The position numbers were made by a program, and so were the translations under genes. From NCBI RefSeq assembly GCF_051020985.1, contig NC_135003.1, forward strand, positions 520,001-584,000: DNA of 64,000 bases. Direction: 5' to 3'. This DNA is from Nomia melanderi (taxonomy: Eukaryota > Arthropoda > Insecta > Hymenoptera > Halictidae). Under the pieces are notes generated by a model. The model saw only the letters and a list, made by a program, of their open reading frames with translations. It ran no database searches and had not been told where the DNA came from. Of this stretch, positions 24,423 to 35,870 are shown piece after piece; the stretch's first letter is position 1; every line of letters starts with the position of its first letter.

Positions 24423-24574
24423 TATATTAATACACGAAACATCGAAACAAAATTATATTACTTATAAAAGATATCATCAGCATTACATCGTAAAATGATA
24501 AATATGTGCATGAAAAATACTTTCAAGCCCAAAGAGTTAAAAAGACGAAGACAGGAGAAGTTCGAAAAAGAGCA

Positions 24575-25570
24575 AATAATCGCGCTAACTTCAAACAGAC
24601 GAAACCGGGTCGGAAAAGACCCGGGCGTCTTACGATCCTCAAACCGATCGGTCCTGATTCGCGCGAGGTTAAATTTCGCAATTCCCATCGCAAATCCTCA
24701 AGGATCAGTCCTCGTTCGGGTGCTCGAAAATCGGCCGGGGTTCTTAAGGCGGCCGATCGCGAAATCGCCAGCGAAGTCGCCAGCGAAATCGGCTTAACGG
24801 ATCGGCCGTGAAGATTGCTGTTCCTCGCGCGCGGCGCGTCCTCCGGCGTGCATCCCGCGTAATCAACGGTTGCACGATTAACGTTATAAATATTCCGCTA
24901 ATGCTCCGCGCGCGTTGCGTAAGCGTTTCACCTCCTTATTGCCTAGCGGTCGTATGTATAAGTGCGCGGAGAATGGACGGGCCGCGCATTGGTCGATGAA
25001 TTCATACATTATTTCAGCGCGGCGTCCCACCTGGCCTGATCGGGGGATGGGCGGGGGCAGAAAACGGTGCACGCGGTGGGGACAGGTCCGGCGCGCCGTT
25101 GCAAATCACTTTCATAGTCCCGTTTTTACGGGCCGAAAGTTATAATTTATCGTCCGGCCGATTCGCGTAACGGGCAGCGCGTGTGTGCAACGGATTACGC
25201 GACTCACCGAGACACCTTCAACGCCAGAACCGCACCGCGGGCTTTTCCAAAGCTCCTAATCCATTAACGAGTTAAAGACGGCGTGGGAATCGCGAGTGCG
25301 TGCGATCGCGCCTCTCTCCTTGGTACAAGTGTATACGCGCCAGCCGCGTTCATAAATGTAGATCGGGCATCCGCGCGCACTCGCTCGCTGATAATTAAGA
25401 GGCACCCAGCCCGCGAGCTGCCGCGCCGCCGCCGCCGCCGATCGTTAATTACGAATTTTCCTGTTCGTCGGGGATTTTTACGCGCCGCTCGTTTGCATTT
25501 ACTCGCGCCCCCGGTAACGATACGCGCGGAACACTTTCATCGTGTCGCCGGTTTAAAGGCGGATTGATTT
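24575..25570. promoter_or_regulatory. GC-rich island 15, longest of the left half
   Basis: Nearly 1 kb of CpG-rich DNA. It holds a 12-bp unit in 2.75 copies (GAAATCGCCAGC, GAAGTCGCCAGC, GAAATCGGC; 24761-24793) and a GCC run at 25421-25440. Many overlapping frames of 60-100 codons run on both strands with no family features. Size and CpG content would fit a promoter-associated island. Confidence 0.3.
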
Positions 25571-26500
25571 ATCCTTGGGAAATTTTCTGTTTTTAGACGA
25601 GATTCTTGTTTGATTCTTTGCTCCTTGTTTCTACATGTCTGTCGGAAGATTGTCGGTAGGATTCTTTCGTTTTTCCTTGTCTTGTGTGCACTCAGTTTTG
25701 CTGAGTTTAGAGTGTTATTGAACCATTTTAAAAGTATATTTTTTCGAAATGTAGTTTGCATGGAAAATATTTTTTGTAGAACATAAGGGTAAAATTGAAA
25801 ATGTTATTATTTTAAACAATATCCTTTAAGACACATAGCAAACTAATTAATAGACGATAAGATAATATTTATATCACATTCATGATTTTTAACTAAATTT
25901 TTATGTATTTTGAGAAACATTGCACAGATTAAGGTTTTCAACTGTTTTGAATTCTGTTTATTAAGTTATTAAGTTAATATTTATATCACACTGAATATCT
26001 CAATGCAATCACATAACTGAATACGTAAGTGAAACGGCTCCGATGGCCAAATTACTTTGGCTAGCGTTCACGACTCAATTAAAATGACCAGGAACCACCG
26101 TAAGTCAAGGGAAGACGAAGCGTGCCCGTATTTCAAACCGAGAAACACTTCGCAGGTTACAAGCCAATATTTCATACACGACGACGACTAGTAAAATATC
26201 ACCGTGTTGCGTAACGCGGCCGTAAAGCCTAGGCAAAACGCGCGCGCGCCATCTTTGCGCAACGATTTTCGATGGCCGAACGATTAGCATGCGTTATCTA
26301 CGATTCGAGGCGTCCGGGTCAAATTTATGAGCGGCCTCTTCGGCGGCGAACGATCGTAAAATCGGAAACGTGCGATCCTGGCGTAGTCGACAAGGTGAAA
26401 ACGTTCTGGTAATTGTTTCGAATCACGGTCCCACCTATGTGATACCAATGCGAATAGAGTAGGACATCGATTTACTCTTTGCGGGCGAATGTCATCATAT
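25571..26500. promoter_or_regulatory. AT-rich spacer, then GC-rich island 16
   Basis: The AT-rich part to about 26035 shows nothing. The island (26040-26500) includes GCGCGCGCGCCATC near 26240 (Pho-like GCCAT) and CGATCGTAAAATCGG near 26349 (Abd-B-like word). Confidence 0.25.
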
Positions 26501-27335
26501 TCACGGCATCAAAGTATCGTACCTGGTATATAAAGCTGTAAATAATTAATATTTATTCCAATAACCAATGGTCTGTGCATAGTCTTTTTTTCTAGTCTTT
26601 AAGAGTTTGGTATAGAAGTTTGCCTCTTCTGTTGAAGGTGTTCGATACCCCGAAAAGTCCTCGTACGTAAAGAGTGAACACTAGGAGCGTACTTACGGAA
26701 CGCGTACATTTAATATATAATGAATTTGATAAACATTACTTGGTAAATGTTTATGTCAATTTTGATTGATACATTTACATGAGTATGTTAATAGAGTCAC
26801 TGTTTTTTGCGATTTGCATCAGAGTGTTGGTTAGGTGTTGTGTGAGTTTTGTGCAACTTTGCACTTTCAAATTTCTCATAAATGTATAAAAACCCACAAT
26901 ATACCGAAACAATTGACAGCCCATTTGAAGAAGGAGCCTTGTTTCGGTACGAATACCAGCGTTCATTATGCTCGCACGTATCTCGGCAGCCCGGTACACG
27001 CGTCATTATCTTCTTGTTATTATTACATATTGCATTATTACGGCGCCGGTTGCAACAGCCCCCGCTGGTTTTCCGATGTTGCGCTTTACTTTCCCCAGGT
27101 TTCTCCTATTTTCCGTAATGTGGCGTGATTGCCGCTTGAAATTGAATCGGCTCCTTTGGACACGGCGCCTCGCATTAACGATCCCAAATATAGGTGTGTG
27201 CTCTACCCGCGGTCAAAATCGTCGACGATTATGTGTTCGGAATGACGGGAATCCAGTCTGCGGTGTCCGTGCTTCCGCGTTGGAGATCGATGAAACAATT
27301 TGTGGGCTGCTTATGGTGCGTTTAGATTAAACGAA
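26501..27335. promoter_or_regulatory. AT-rich spacer, then GC-rich island 17
   Basis: The spacer to about 26925 shows nothing. The milder island at 26930-27335 carries three overlapping plus frames (78-120 codons), which overlap each other in different phases and so are not a gene. Confidence 0.2.
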
Positions 27336-28440
27336 AGTATCCTCCCGCTATGACGAAATTTAAATTTAATTTTTTACTTCCATTTAAGGTCATCGATATT
27401 AGACGATTTAAAAAATAAACAATTCTTACGGGTTTGATTATATTTCGAGGTAACACGCAGTCATTTATTGCAATTTAATTATTCAATTATTTTGTATTCT
27501 TTATTGTACAGTTTCTAATGGGTCTCTCGCTTTACGTCGCCGTACTCATCTGAAAAGGAAAAATGAATGAAAATCGTGATCCCCTTGCAAACTGAAAATA
27601 AATTAATATCAGCGATGGTTCATACTTTATTGTCTACAGACATACAAATTTAATGAATTTCTATTTTATTGAAACTTTATTGCGATAATGAAAACTCGTT
27701 CATTTCATTCCAACTCAGAAGATTTTTTCCTTTTCGAGAAGATAACTGGAAACTTAAGATAACTGCCAAAATTTGAGGAATTAGATGTAGCGTTTGATAA
27801 CCTGAGATTTTGTTTGAGAATTGACGAATGATTTGATAGCACAGTGTTTGAAAATCAATATGTATCCACAGAACTATCATTTTCTTGCACGACATTTTTA
27901 CCTTTATTTTTGAATAATTTATTACTGCTTCATTGATTGACATCAATAATACCGCACAATGAAATTCATTTATATTTATATCACAACAGTTCCTGTTGAT
28001 GCTCGGTGTCACAAACTGACACACCGTTACGTCAACGTTCCTGTAAATCTTTCAAGGGATCGTAGCTGAAATAACTTTATGAAGCCATCGACTATTACCT
28101 TCAACAACCACCCTTAGCTGTTCGAAGATTAGCATTTTTACATTTTAGATATTTACTCTTTGCATGTTTTATTAGGGTTAAGGCGCTTCATACAGCTTTT
28201 TACCTGCTACGGTCGAGGCATGCGGAATTTCCATGACGACACGCGAAGGTACTCTCGATACCTGCAGGTGACCGATGGACTTGGAGGCGGTCAACTTTCC
28301 GGTGACTGTCATCAATCAAGAAAAACGGCCTCCTCCCTGTCAAAAACTTGTAACTCTAGGAGACAACCAATCCGCGTGTCTCATCCCCCGACACTACCCT
28401 TACAGCTAACTATTTAAGGGTAGCACTTAGCACAAAACGC
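27336..28440. other. AT-rich interval and weak GC patch
   Basis: A 115-codon minus frame at 27677-28024 is Ile/Ser/Leu-rich with no motif and is compatible with chance. A weak GC patch at 28150-28420 includes CAGGTGACC near 28266, a Snail/Zfh1-type E-box. Confidence 0.35.
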
Positions 28441-28746
28441 CGAATTTCTAACCAAGAGTTCCACGGAGTCTCTAACGAAGAGTTCTACCACAACACATAT
28501 CGACGGAATTTCTCATCAAGAATTCCACAACAACACATATCGACGGAATTTCTAATCAAGAGTTCCACAAACACAACACATCGACGGAATCTCTAACCAG
28601 GAGTTCCACCAACACATCGCATCGACGGAATCTCTAACCGAAGAGTTCCACCAACAACACGTATCAACGGAACATCTACCGAAGAAGTTCCACAAACAAC
28701 ACGAATCAACGGAATCTCTAACGAAGAATTCCACAACTTAACGTAT
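28441..28746. repeat. 41-bp minisatellite, about 7 copies
   Basis: Units start CGACGGAAT or CAACGGAAT at 28501, 28541, 28582, 28623, 28665 and 28707, 40-42 bp apart. Each carries TCTAA..GAAGAGTTCCAC and ends with an AACACATAT-like tail. Two shortened units precede them from 28441. The unit is not a multiple of three, so the 60-codon minus frame is incidental. Confidence 0.9.
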
Positions 28747-29129
28747 CAACATCGATCCATTTACAACTCATCGAAAATCTCATTATTTCATTCGGGCTCA
28801 GCATCACTAATCTGAAACTCAGCCAGAGCATTCGCCGTAACAAACTGCGACGCTCAACAGTTCTTCGTAACAAACTAACGCTTTCAAAACAAGATATCCC
28901 TAGAATGAGCGACACGAATGAACTTTCCTCATATTTATAAGAGTTTCTCAAAAATAACTTCGTTCGCATCGTCTCGCATCAAATCAGGTTCACAAGTTAC
29001 TCGATCATATCGTTTATAAAAGCAGTGACTTACTTCTAATCAAAAAACAAAGTTCAAGTTTCTAACACGCACAACGAACATGACTATGCACCATAAATAA
29101 ATACATACGTCTTTCGTTCAACTGTCCGC
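28747..29129. other. AT-rich interval
   Basis: Nothing beyond an 83-codon minus frame that overlaps the minisatellite edge and shows no features. Confidence 0.45.
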
Positions 29130-29720
29130 CATTAAACGGTTAAAGTATGCAGCGTATGCAAATTCTCGATGAACCTGTTCCATAAATTTCCTTTCGATTA
29201 ACCGAATATCGATTATTTGTGCGCAACGCGCAACGATTGTTCCTATGGCGACAGTGAACGTCATGTAGAATCGAAAATGTAACAGTTTAAACGGAATTGC
29301 ATTTGCGTCTATGCAGATTGTATCATAACAGTTTTTGCGGTGAGATAGGGAGGAACTTATGCGGATGACTGGTTAACTCATTAGAAATGCAAACGCAGAC
29401 TAGCATCCGCGAATCACCTGATTTTGCTATATAATGCACCATCGGCGTTGTTTCCTTTGACATTGTCATTTCTGTTGACGTCGACGTTTCCGCCGCGCCT
29501 GTAAGAAACTTACAGTGTAATTGCTTCAGGAGGGTCTCGTGTACGTCACGAGACAGGCGTAATTGTTTTAACGTTTTAATAACTCTGCTCGCGTGCACGG
29601 GGGCCGCGTACAGGTATAATAAAAGAGCGGCTCGATGATTCGGGCTCGGGTGGGACGCGTTACGTTTGCCGGCTACAGCTTCTTTCAAGTGTTGAGGACA
29701 GAACACGTCGAACAGTAATC
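29130..29720. promoter_or_regulatory. GC-rich island 18 with perfect hairpin
   Basis: GTCTCGTG (29534-29541) and CACGAGAC (29547-29554) form a perfect 8-bp stem around TACGT. The loop plus right arm also spells TACGTCAC, a CRE/ATF half-site. A 127-codon minus frame spans the island. It is the most protein-like of the island frames, but without splice sites or family resemblance I do not call it. Confidence 0.3.
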
Positions 29721-30719
29721 AGTATTCTGGACGCTTTATCTGTCGATACTTAGATAATCATTTCTTTCAACTGAACCGTTGATACCTAAGAAGGCTTTAA
29801 TAAATTTTTCAACATTAATCCCTTCAGTGCTGCAGCTTCGTGTAGATATTTATTAATATTTGAAGGTATTTACTCTCGTATTGTAAAAGTAATACAGAAA
29901 TTTTATGGATGTCCGTTGGATGATTTTCCTGTAACTTACAAATTTGCGAATGCTGTAAATGCGTAAAGAATTAAATTAATTATTTAATTATTAATTTTAT
30001 AATTATTATGACTACCAGTGTATCTTATACGCTATATCTATAGAATTTTGTGGATGAGACACGTAAAGGGAAATACCTAAATGTTTGCCAGTTTTATAGA
30101 GACATGATGAAAAAATAGCTGAAAAAAGGTTAGTGCTCGAAGACCTTCAGGAAATTTTTCTTTTCGTCATTTTAGTCGTCTCATCCAAAAGCTTAACGTT
30201 GTCTCAAACGGGTTTCTCGTATGTCTATACTCAGCAAAGTCATTTAAGTGCTTGCATTTACATTCTCCTCCCACCCTGTGTATTTCGCGTAGCACAGATT
30301 ACACTTCGAAGGTCTGAGTAAGAAATATAAGGCGTTACAAAAATCTGAGCGTAGGCTCAAGTAGTTTTACACAAGCATATTTCTTCAAAACGAATTTATA
30401 AAGCTGCAACAACTGCGGTCTGTTACAAAATACTTCCATTTATACGATTGTGACAAAACAAATCTCCTAAAAAGTCTCGAACCTTAAAAACAAACATTTC
30501 CTGTTTTCAAACAAATTGAGAAATAAGATTGCCAATAATTAGAGAACTTAATTCATTTTACTAATAGCTCCACCATTAAAATTATTCATTGCTCCAGAAT
30601 ATATTTAATTCTATATTCCATAGTTCCGTAATTAAATCAATCAATAAAAAAAAAAATCCAAAAACAGAAATAGAAATTATCCGTGACTCAAACCGATCGA
30701 TACAAGGAAATTTCACAAA
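29721..30719. other. AT-rich interval
   Basis: TTAATCCCTTCAGTGCTGC at about 29816 resembles a TTAA-type repeat end without a partner. Nothing else seen. Confidence 0.4.
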
Positions 30720-31050
30720 GTGTAGTGAAAACGGCGCCATCTTGCTGCAATTCCTTCACGTCTGTCGTTTACCACGTTCACGTTGACACTGCGGCGGGAT
30801 GCGGACTTAATTATTCCGGCGCGCATACCGTACTGTTCTTCGGCTCTTTCTCTCGTTTCGCCCCAAATGACTTCCCATAATTGATCCATTAGAGCCGGCG
30901 TTTCCTGGCCGACCGTAGAAACGCGCCCGAATTCCGATTGCGCCCTCTGTCGCAGAATGCGTTTCCGAGCGACATCGAATCGCGTCGCAGTCGGGCGAAA
31001 TGTTTTAGTCTGATTGCATATCGCTGGCGATGATTCAGACGAAAGAGTTC
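30720..31050. promoter_or_regulatory. GC-rich island 19
   Basis: Short CpG-rich block containing GGCGCCATCTTGCTGC near 30733 (Pho/YY1-like GCCATCTT). The AT-rich sequence 31051-31730 shows nothing. Confidence 0.25.
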
Positions 31051-31730
31051 ATTCAGTTACCAATTACTACAGTTGAAGTAGAGGTGATTATTAATGTATT
31101 TAATTGTTATACATTGAAAACTGACTACTGATGACTTAATTGATTTTACCTAACCCGGTATGCTTTCGTATTATAATTAATCAGTAGAACACATTTGAAT
31201 CGTTACGTTATTCTTTCGAAAATTGTTGAAATAAAAATATATTTTCTATGAAAAAGTTTGATAAGATCATTTGGGAAACGAAGCAAAGAATTTACGTAAA
31301 GTGATTTTACAATAAAGTATATGTATAATAAAAAAAATTTATTTACAATATGCAGTTATTCAAAGTCGATAAATACAGAGTGTAACTTGCAATTGAATAA
31401 AAGTTGCATTTTGATCATTAGGCTAAACTCATTGTCTACCGATAGTTACACAGCAGTTTATTGAAGACCAGTAATTTGTGCCTAACTGTTTTTTAATAAA
31501 TCGCGCAATAGCAATGTCAACTGTAGTCCTAGTACAACAAAATCATCTTGGGTTTCAAAAATGTAATCACTGTTTTAAGACCATTATTCCAAGACAATTA
31601 TTAAATCACTTTCTGATTTAAGACAATGATTGAAAAGCTTCTTAACAGTCGATCTGTGAATGCATTAACATGCTATTTGATTACTTTTTATTCAACTTTG
31701 ATTTGCGTCAATATTGTTGGAAAATATTTG

Positions 31731-32030
31731 TCGGACTGACAGTGTTTTTCTCGCGATGAGATGCGTCCACGTGACCGCGCACATCGCGCGACCCGGCCTG
31801 GCTCCCGATGACGCTCAGAGTCAAAGAAAAAAGAACGTAAAATACTGTGGTCGTAAAATGGAACCGAGTATAGGTCGAAGTTTTTTATGCTATTCTTATC
31901 GAGGGTCGTCCGACGGGAGCCTAAAAACGTAAACGCGAATAAATACGCGAAGGAATATCGATCTGTCTAACGATGTATATACCCGCCGCGACGCGCCACG
32001 AATATACTGTTTTAATGGAAAAACACTGTT
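31731..32030. promoter_or_regulatory. GC-rich island 20
   Basis: CpG-rich block with a CACGTG E-box (GTCCACGTGACC near 31766) and GTGGTCGTAAAATGG near 31846, another TCGTAAAA word. No exon seen. Confidence 0.25.
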
Positions 32031-32132
32031 CGACGATCGTCAATCGCTAAGTGCTCGTAAATCATAACGTTCCATACATTCTTATACCTTGAAAGCCGAA
32101 TAATTCACGCCTATCCCAGTCTACGATGATAA

Positions 32133-32417
32133 TTAAATAATATGTAGTGGTTTGTTTACATGTTTCTTTTTCTCTTGCTTGAATCGACGATAAGATTGGA
32201 ATTCGTGGTATTTCGAATCGAGTGATTGGATGTGTTGGAGTCTGGCTATTACTGTTTCCAGTTGAGGGACTGTTCCATCGAAGTGTTCAAAAACTTTTGG
32301 TATCATAACACTGATTTCTCTAACGTGTACTAATAATACAAAATTGTATACCACGGTATCACTGTTTCTATTACTTTCCTGTATTACTGTCGTTAATATT
32401 TCTGCTCCTTGAGTAAT
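32133..32417 (-). CDS. Coding-like segment, unidentified
   Basis: The minus-strand frame is open from just after a TAA at 32418-32420 down to a TAA at 32133-32135, about 94 codons in AT-rich DNA. It contains TVPQLETVIARLQHIQSLDS and a basic tail. The regular Leu/Ile spacing and Glu/Gln/Asp content suggest an alpha-helical or coiled-coil C-terminus, unlike chance frames nearby. No ATG starts it upstream of the helical part, so it would be a terminal exon or a retrocopy fragment; the acceptor near 32402 is weak. A distant likeness to the dynamitin C-terminal coiled coil occurred to me but is unverified. Chance remains possible. Confidence 0.3.
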   Translation of the reverse strand: MTQGAEILTTVIQESNRNSDTVVYNFVLLVHVREISVMIPKVFEHFDGTVPQLETVIARLQHIQSLDSKYHEFQSYRRFKQEKKKHVNKPLHII

Positions 32418-32420
32418 TTA

Positions 32421-33377
32421 TTATTTATAGAAGCCTGTACACTTTTGTTTCAAACAACATAGAAATGTATTATATTAACTAACTGATCAGAGAAGCCTGA
32501 TGGCATCAATTTCGGAATTCTGACAAAACTAAAGAAACTTATCTACAGAAAATTGAATAAAGGGTGATATTTTCTAATTTTGAAGTAGATCGTTGCTTTT
32601 GAGTTAAAACGAAATGAGAATTGTTTCTCCGAGGTCTCTTCGGACGCAAAGATATCGAAGCTGAGACATGCACACACCAATTATAAAGTTTCAGGGCGGA
32701 TCCTGGCGCGAGGTAGCGGGAGAAGCTACCGCATAGTTCTAAGAATCTCAAAGGCCTAACGTTCAAAGTCCTGATCCTGCGTGCTCGTCAATTGACGACA
32801 TAGTCATTACTAAGCCATAAATTTTACGAATTTTTAGGAAATACGGTTATTTAATTATTCGGTATTGAAAATTTAAAGTTTAACACCACTTGTTCAGATA
32901 CAATCCAATGCTCAATGAAAAAGAAGATAAGTTCCTGTTTCACTCAATTTTCAGTAAACTAATTTCTAAAGATCTACATTTAAATAAACATGCTTAATCA
33001 AACTACTGCTATTGCTTCGTAAATCACGAAGAAAGAAAACTTTAAACGTATATAGTTTCTTTTTGCCTTTCAGATTGCTAAAATTAAACTAAACCAGAAA
33101 ATCAATCTCTAATCCTCAAACATTGCTGCGGAGCACATGTCATGAACAGTGCTCACCATTCTCCTCGACACCGTAGATCGTAGAACGTGTATAGATTTAG
33201 TCTACCGGCCAAGATTTAGTCTAGCCTCCCCCCATTGTTCCCTTGCTAATTTTCTGCGAAGAACAATTTCGTTTCCGAGAGGTCCATTACGATTGCTATA
33301 ATAGCGCTCATCAAGCCTAACCGCCTATCACCTTTACCTTCGTCTTGTCTAATTACAGGTCACGTTTATTGTTTCAG
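32421..33377. other. AT-rich interval upstream of the candidate exon
   Basis: Largely featureless. The last 40 bases before 33378 are pyrimidine-rich and include two acceptor-like AG sites (33357-33358 and 33376-33377). Confidence 0.4.
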
Positions 33378-33467
33378 GATGAAAGCGAGCTCTCGAGCAA
33401 GCGGTGGGCCAGTGCGCCCCGCCGCCCGGACAGCCCCTGCGTCCTGGGGGCACCAACGTCTAGGGAG
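33378..33467 (+). CDS. Candidate 90-bp internal coding exon, gene unknown
   Basis: The segment is preceded by TTTATTGTTTCAG and followed by GTACGT, strong acceptor and donor signals. It is exactly 90 bases, sharply GC-rich against very AT-rich introns, and open in the frame starting at the first base: 30 codons beginning DESELSSKRWASAPRRPDS, rich in Ser, Pro and Arg. A symmetric 90-base exon can be skipped without a frame change, so a cassette exon in a disordered linker is plausible. No second exon of the same gene was found, so introns on either side would exceed 30 kb. Frame +2 is also open; frame +3 is not. Confidence 0.5.
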
Positions 33468-33611
33468 GTACGTAGTAAACTTTCTATCTGTTCCAGTTTT
33501 ATTTTTTTTAATATCATTGTGAACATTAAATGAAAATTTTTTTATTTTGATATTTTCTTGGATTGTCAATTTTTTCTTGAAAACATTTAATAAATTATAA
33601 GAACGATAAAT

Positions 33612-33708
33612 GAAAATAGAGAAACATTTGAAATAATGCAAATGGGAAATAGGAAATATTTTGAAGTAGAACAAATTGGAAATAGAGAACACCTTGAAAC
33701 ACGAAATT
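33612..33708. repeat. 33-bp tandem repeat, 3 copies
   Basis: Units at 33612-33643, 33644-33677 and 33678-33708 share GGAAATAGRRAA..TTTGAA...AAAT, with a partial fourth unit after. The minus-strand Phe/Leu-rich 128-codon frame here is produced by the repeat. Confidence 0.7.
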
Positions 33709-35329
33709 AGAGAAATAGAGAAAACCAATAATAATGATAAATACAATAACAATGAACTTAAGACTGAGCAGTATGAGAAATTGAAAATAAAAAGGGTAAA
33801 ATCATTTTGTCTTTATGAAACACCACTTATGTCATGATTCTATCCTGATGCACTCGTCACACGAGAGTTAACACAATATTAAATCTTTATAGTGCAATCG
33901 AAGATTGCCTCACAAGCTGTAGACACTAAAATCCTTGAGGTTTACAGGATGATTTGATCCAAACCCGATAAGAGGATCGCCAATCTGTACCGTTACGTGT
34001 ACTCTTCGCCATTTTTATCAAACTGCAACCAACGAAGCGTCCTCTCGCGAACGTACCATCACCATTTATACGAAAAAGTGATAATATTATATATCCACAT
34101 TATGAGTCGTTTATCACACCGCGCAGATTATGCAAAACGTTTCGAGCGTTAATGTTGATGCGTTTTACTGAATCGTAATACGTAAAATGTAGACGGTACC
34201 GCGTGTATGCGAGCGAAAACGGTTGTGCCATTTGTCTACAGTATTTCTATTTACGTGGAAGGTCGTAGGCGGTCGCGGGTTGTGAATGTCAGAGAATTGT
34301 TACAAGGGAGGAATCCAGCGATGACTGTGCTAATCCTATATTCAAATATTTAAACAAACGAAACGTATGTGAATATGTTGACTGTCGTTGTGGTTACTAA
34401 TGATCGGAGTTTCCGAATTACTTGAAAACAATTACAATAAGAACATTAATATTGAATAAAATTGTTTAGTAATGTAGTAACTAGATGGTAGTATAACGTA
34501 AGAATTATGATACCAAATTATTACTATCCGCTAATTATTTCTCGTGCTAATTATTTATCTTTCCTCCGAAAGATTGAGTAACATTATATAAAACGTTCAA
34601 AATTCTCGTGACAGTCAACGCGTTGAAAGGTTGAAAAGGAAAAATCATTAAATTGTGAAAATATTGAATTAAATCACCTGCTGCTCTAAACAAGTACCTG
34701 GTACTCAAAACAAAATTGAATTTGAAACGAATTACTGGTATTATTTACAAAATGATATTATTTAGGCTACTGAAGATATTATAATCATTTTAGGTTGAAC
34801 TTCTAAATATATGAAAAGTCGATGAATGATGACGGAACTCAAGTAAATATAAACTTAAATTTAAAAATCATTCTGTGAACCGAAGTGTTCAAGGTTTCCC
34901 ATTGCGGAACTTGCCTCAATGTTACTTAATTTAAATATAATTCAATACAGCATTTTTATCATTTATTTGAGAATATTTAGGAAAGACTAAAAGTGTAGTT
35001 ATGTATCGTGCAATTATGACATTATAAATAATTATAGTAAAAATTAGTACAATTAGCTACTGAACCTAAATTGAATCTAGAATCTGTTTTAACAGAGAAC
35101 TGCAGAGATTTAAAACGCAATAAATACTTTGATAGAATAAATATATCTGTGATAAATCTGAATTTCTCAGTGCCTATTTCCTTTAACAAATTACTTTCAA
35201 CCGTATAATATTTTCATTCATTCTCTTTCAACAGTCAACAGTTGTAAACAATTAATACACCCTAACGCTAAGTGTCACAAAAGAAAAAAACTCTTCCGTA
35301 ATCAAGTCTCACAAAAGCAGCAACAGTGA
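33709..35329. other. AT-rich interval
   Basis: Apart from the MITE at 34373-34622, no structure was recognised. GC rises slightly around 33950-34060 and 34150-34320 without motifs of note. Confidence 0.4.
34373..34622. mobile_element. Degenerate TTAA-type MITE
   Basis: Left end ATGTTGACTGTCG (34375-34387) and right end, reverse-complemented, CGCGTTGACTGTCACG belong to the same end type as the MITE at 473-677. The TTAA flanks have decayed to TGAA and TTGA. Spacing of about 250 bp is right for the family. Confidence 0.4.
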
Positions 35330-35870
35330 TACAAAATCGTTCGCTATCGAATTCGAATCTCGGTTTCCGCAGCCCGCCCCACACGGTAGCCCCGCTTTTT
35401 ACCCGCGAGAACGTGTCGCCATTTGTTTACGCCGGCTTTAGATCGCAGCCAGCGATCGGTATCGATCGATGGGAAGCGCGTGTCGATTGGCCGCGAATGG
35501 AAACCCGCTCGATTCCGCGCGGTACGTGATGGCACCCGAATCGTGACGCGCTGTACAAGCTTCTATCGACGCGCCCAGCCTTCCTATACTTATATATATG
35601 GGATACTAATAGGGGACCGTCGGGGCTGTTAGCAAGAACCGCGGTATGTCGGCACGTCACTCCCGGAAAGACGATTAGCGGCGAGTCCGCGGCTAGGCGT
35701 CGATTTAGGTACGTGATCGCGCAACGATTGCCGCGGCCGCGCCAATGAACCCGGCCGCCGGTGGATACCTTGACACTTTCTTGCCCGCGATTTCATTAAT
35801 CTTTTTCCAACCATCGGCGACTTCTGTCCGGAACAAGTTGGAACAAGATGTCTGCGGTGACTACGGTAGA
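35330..35870. promoter_or_regulatory. GC-rich island 21
   Basis: CpG-rich block in which five frames of 63-105 codons overlap on both strands, the pattern of composition rather than coding. TATATATATGG at about 35592-35602 lies inside the island without an initiator at the proper distance. Confidence 0.25.

Larger units (their letters stand above)
22701..24553. repeat. 131-bp inverted arms flanking the Tc1 copy
   Basis: Left arm 22701-22831 and right arm 24423-24553 are reverse complements with about 10 differences in 131 bases. Each contains TTAA (22714-22717 and 24537-24540) followed inward by CTCTTTGGGCTTGAAA, so the arms look like a TTAA-type palindromic MITE of about 230 bp. The Tc1 element separates the two arms at the axis. 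The inverted match also continues 13 bp beyond each TTAA, which a simple TTAA duplication does not explain. Confidence 0.75.

Noticed and set aside
27677..28024. 115-codon minus frame in AT-rich DNA
   Set aside because: One frame of this length is expected by chance over 64 kb; the composition is Ile/Ser/Leu-rich without pattern.
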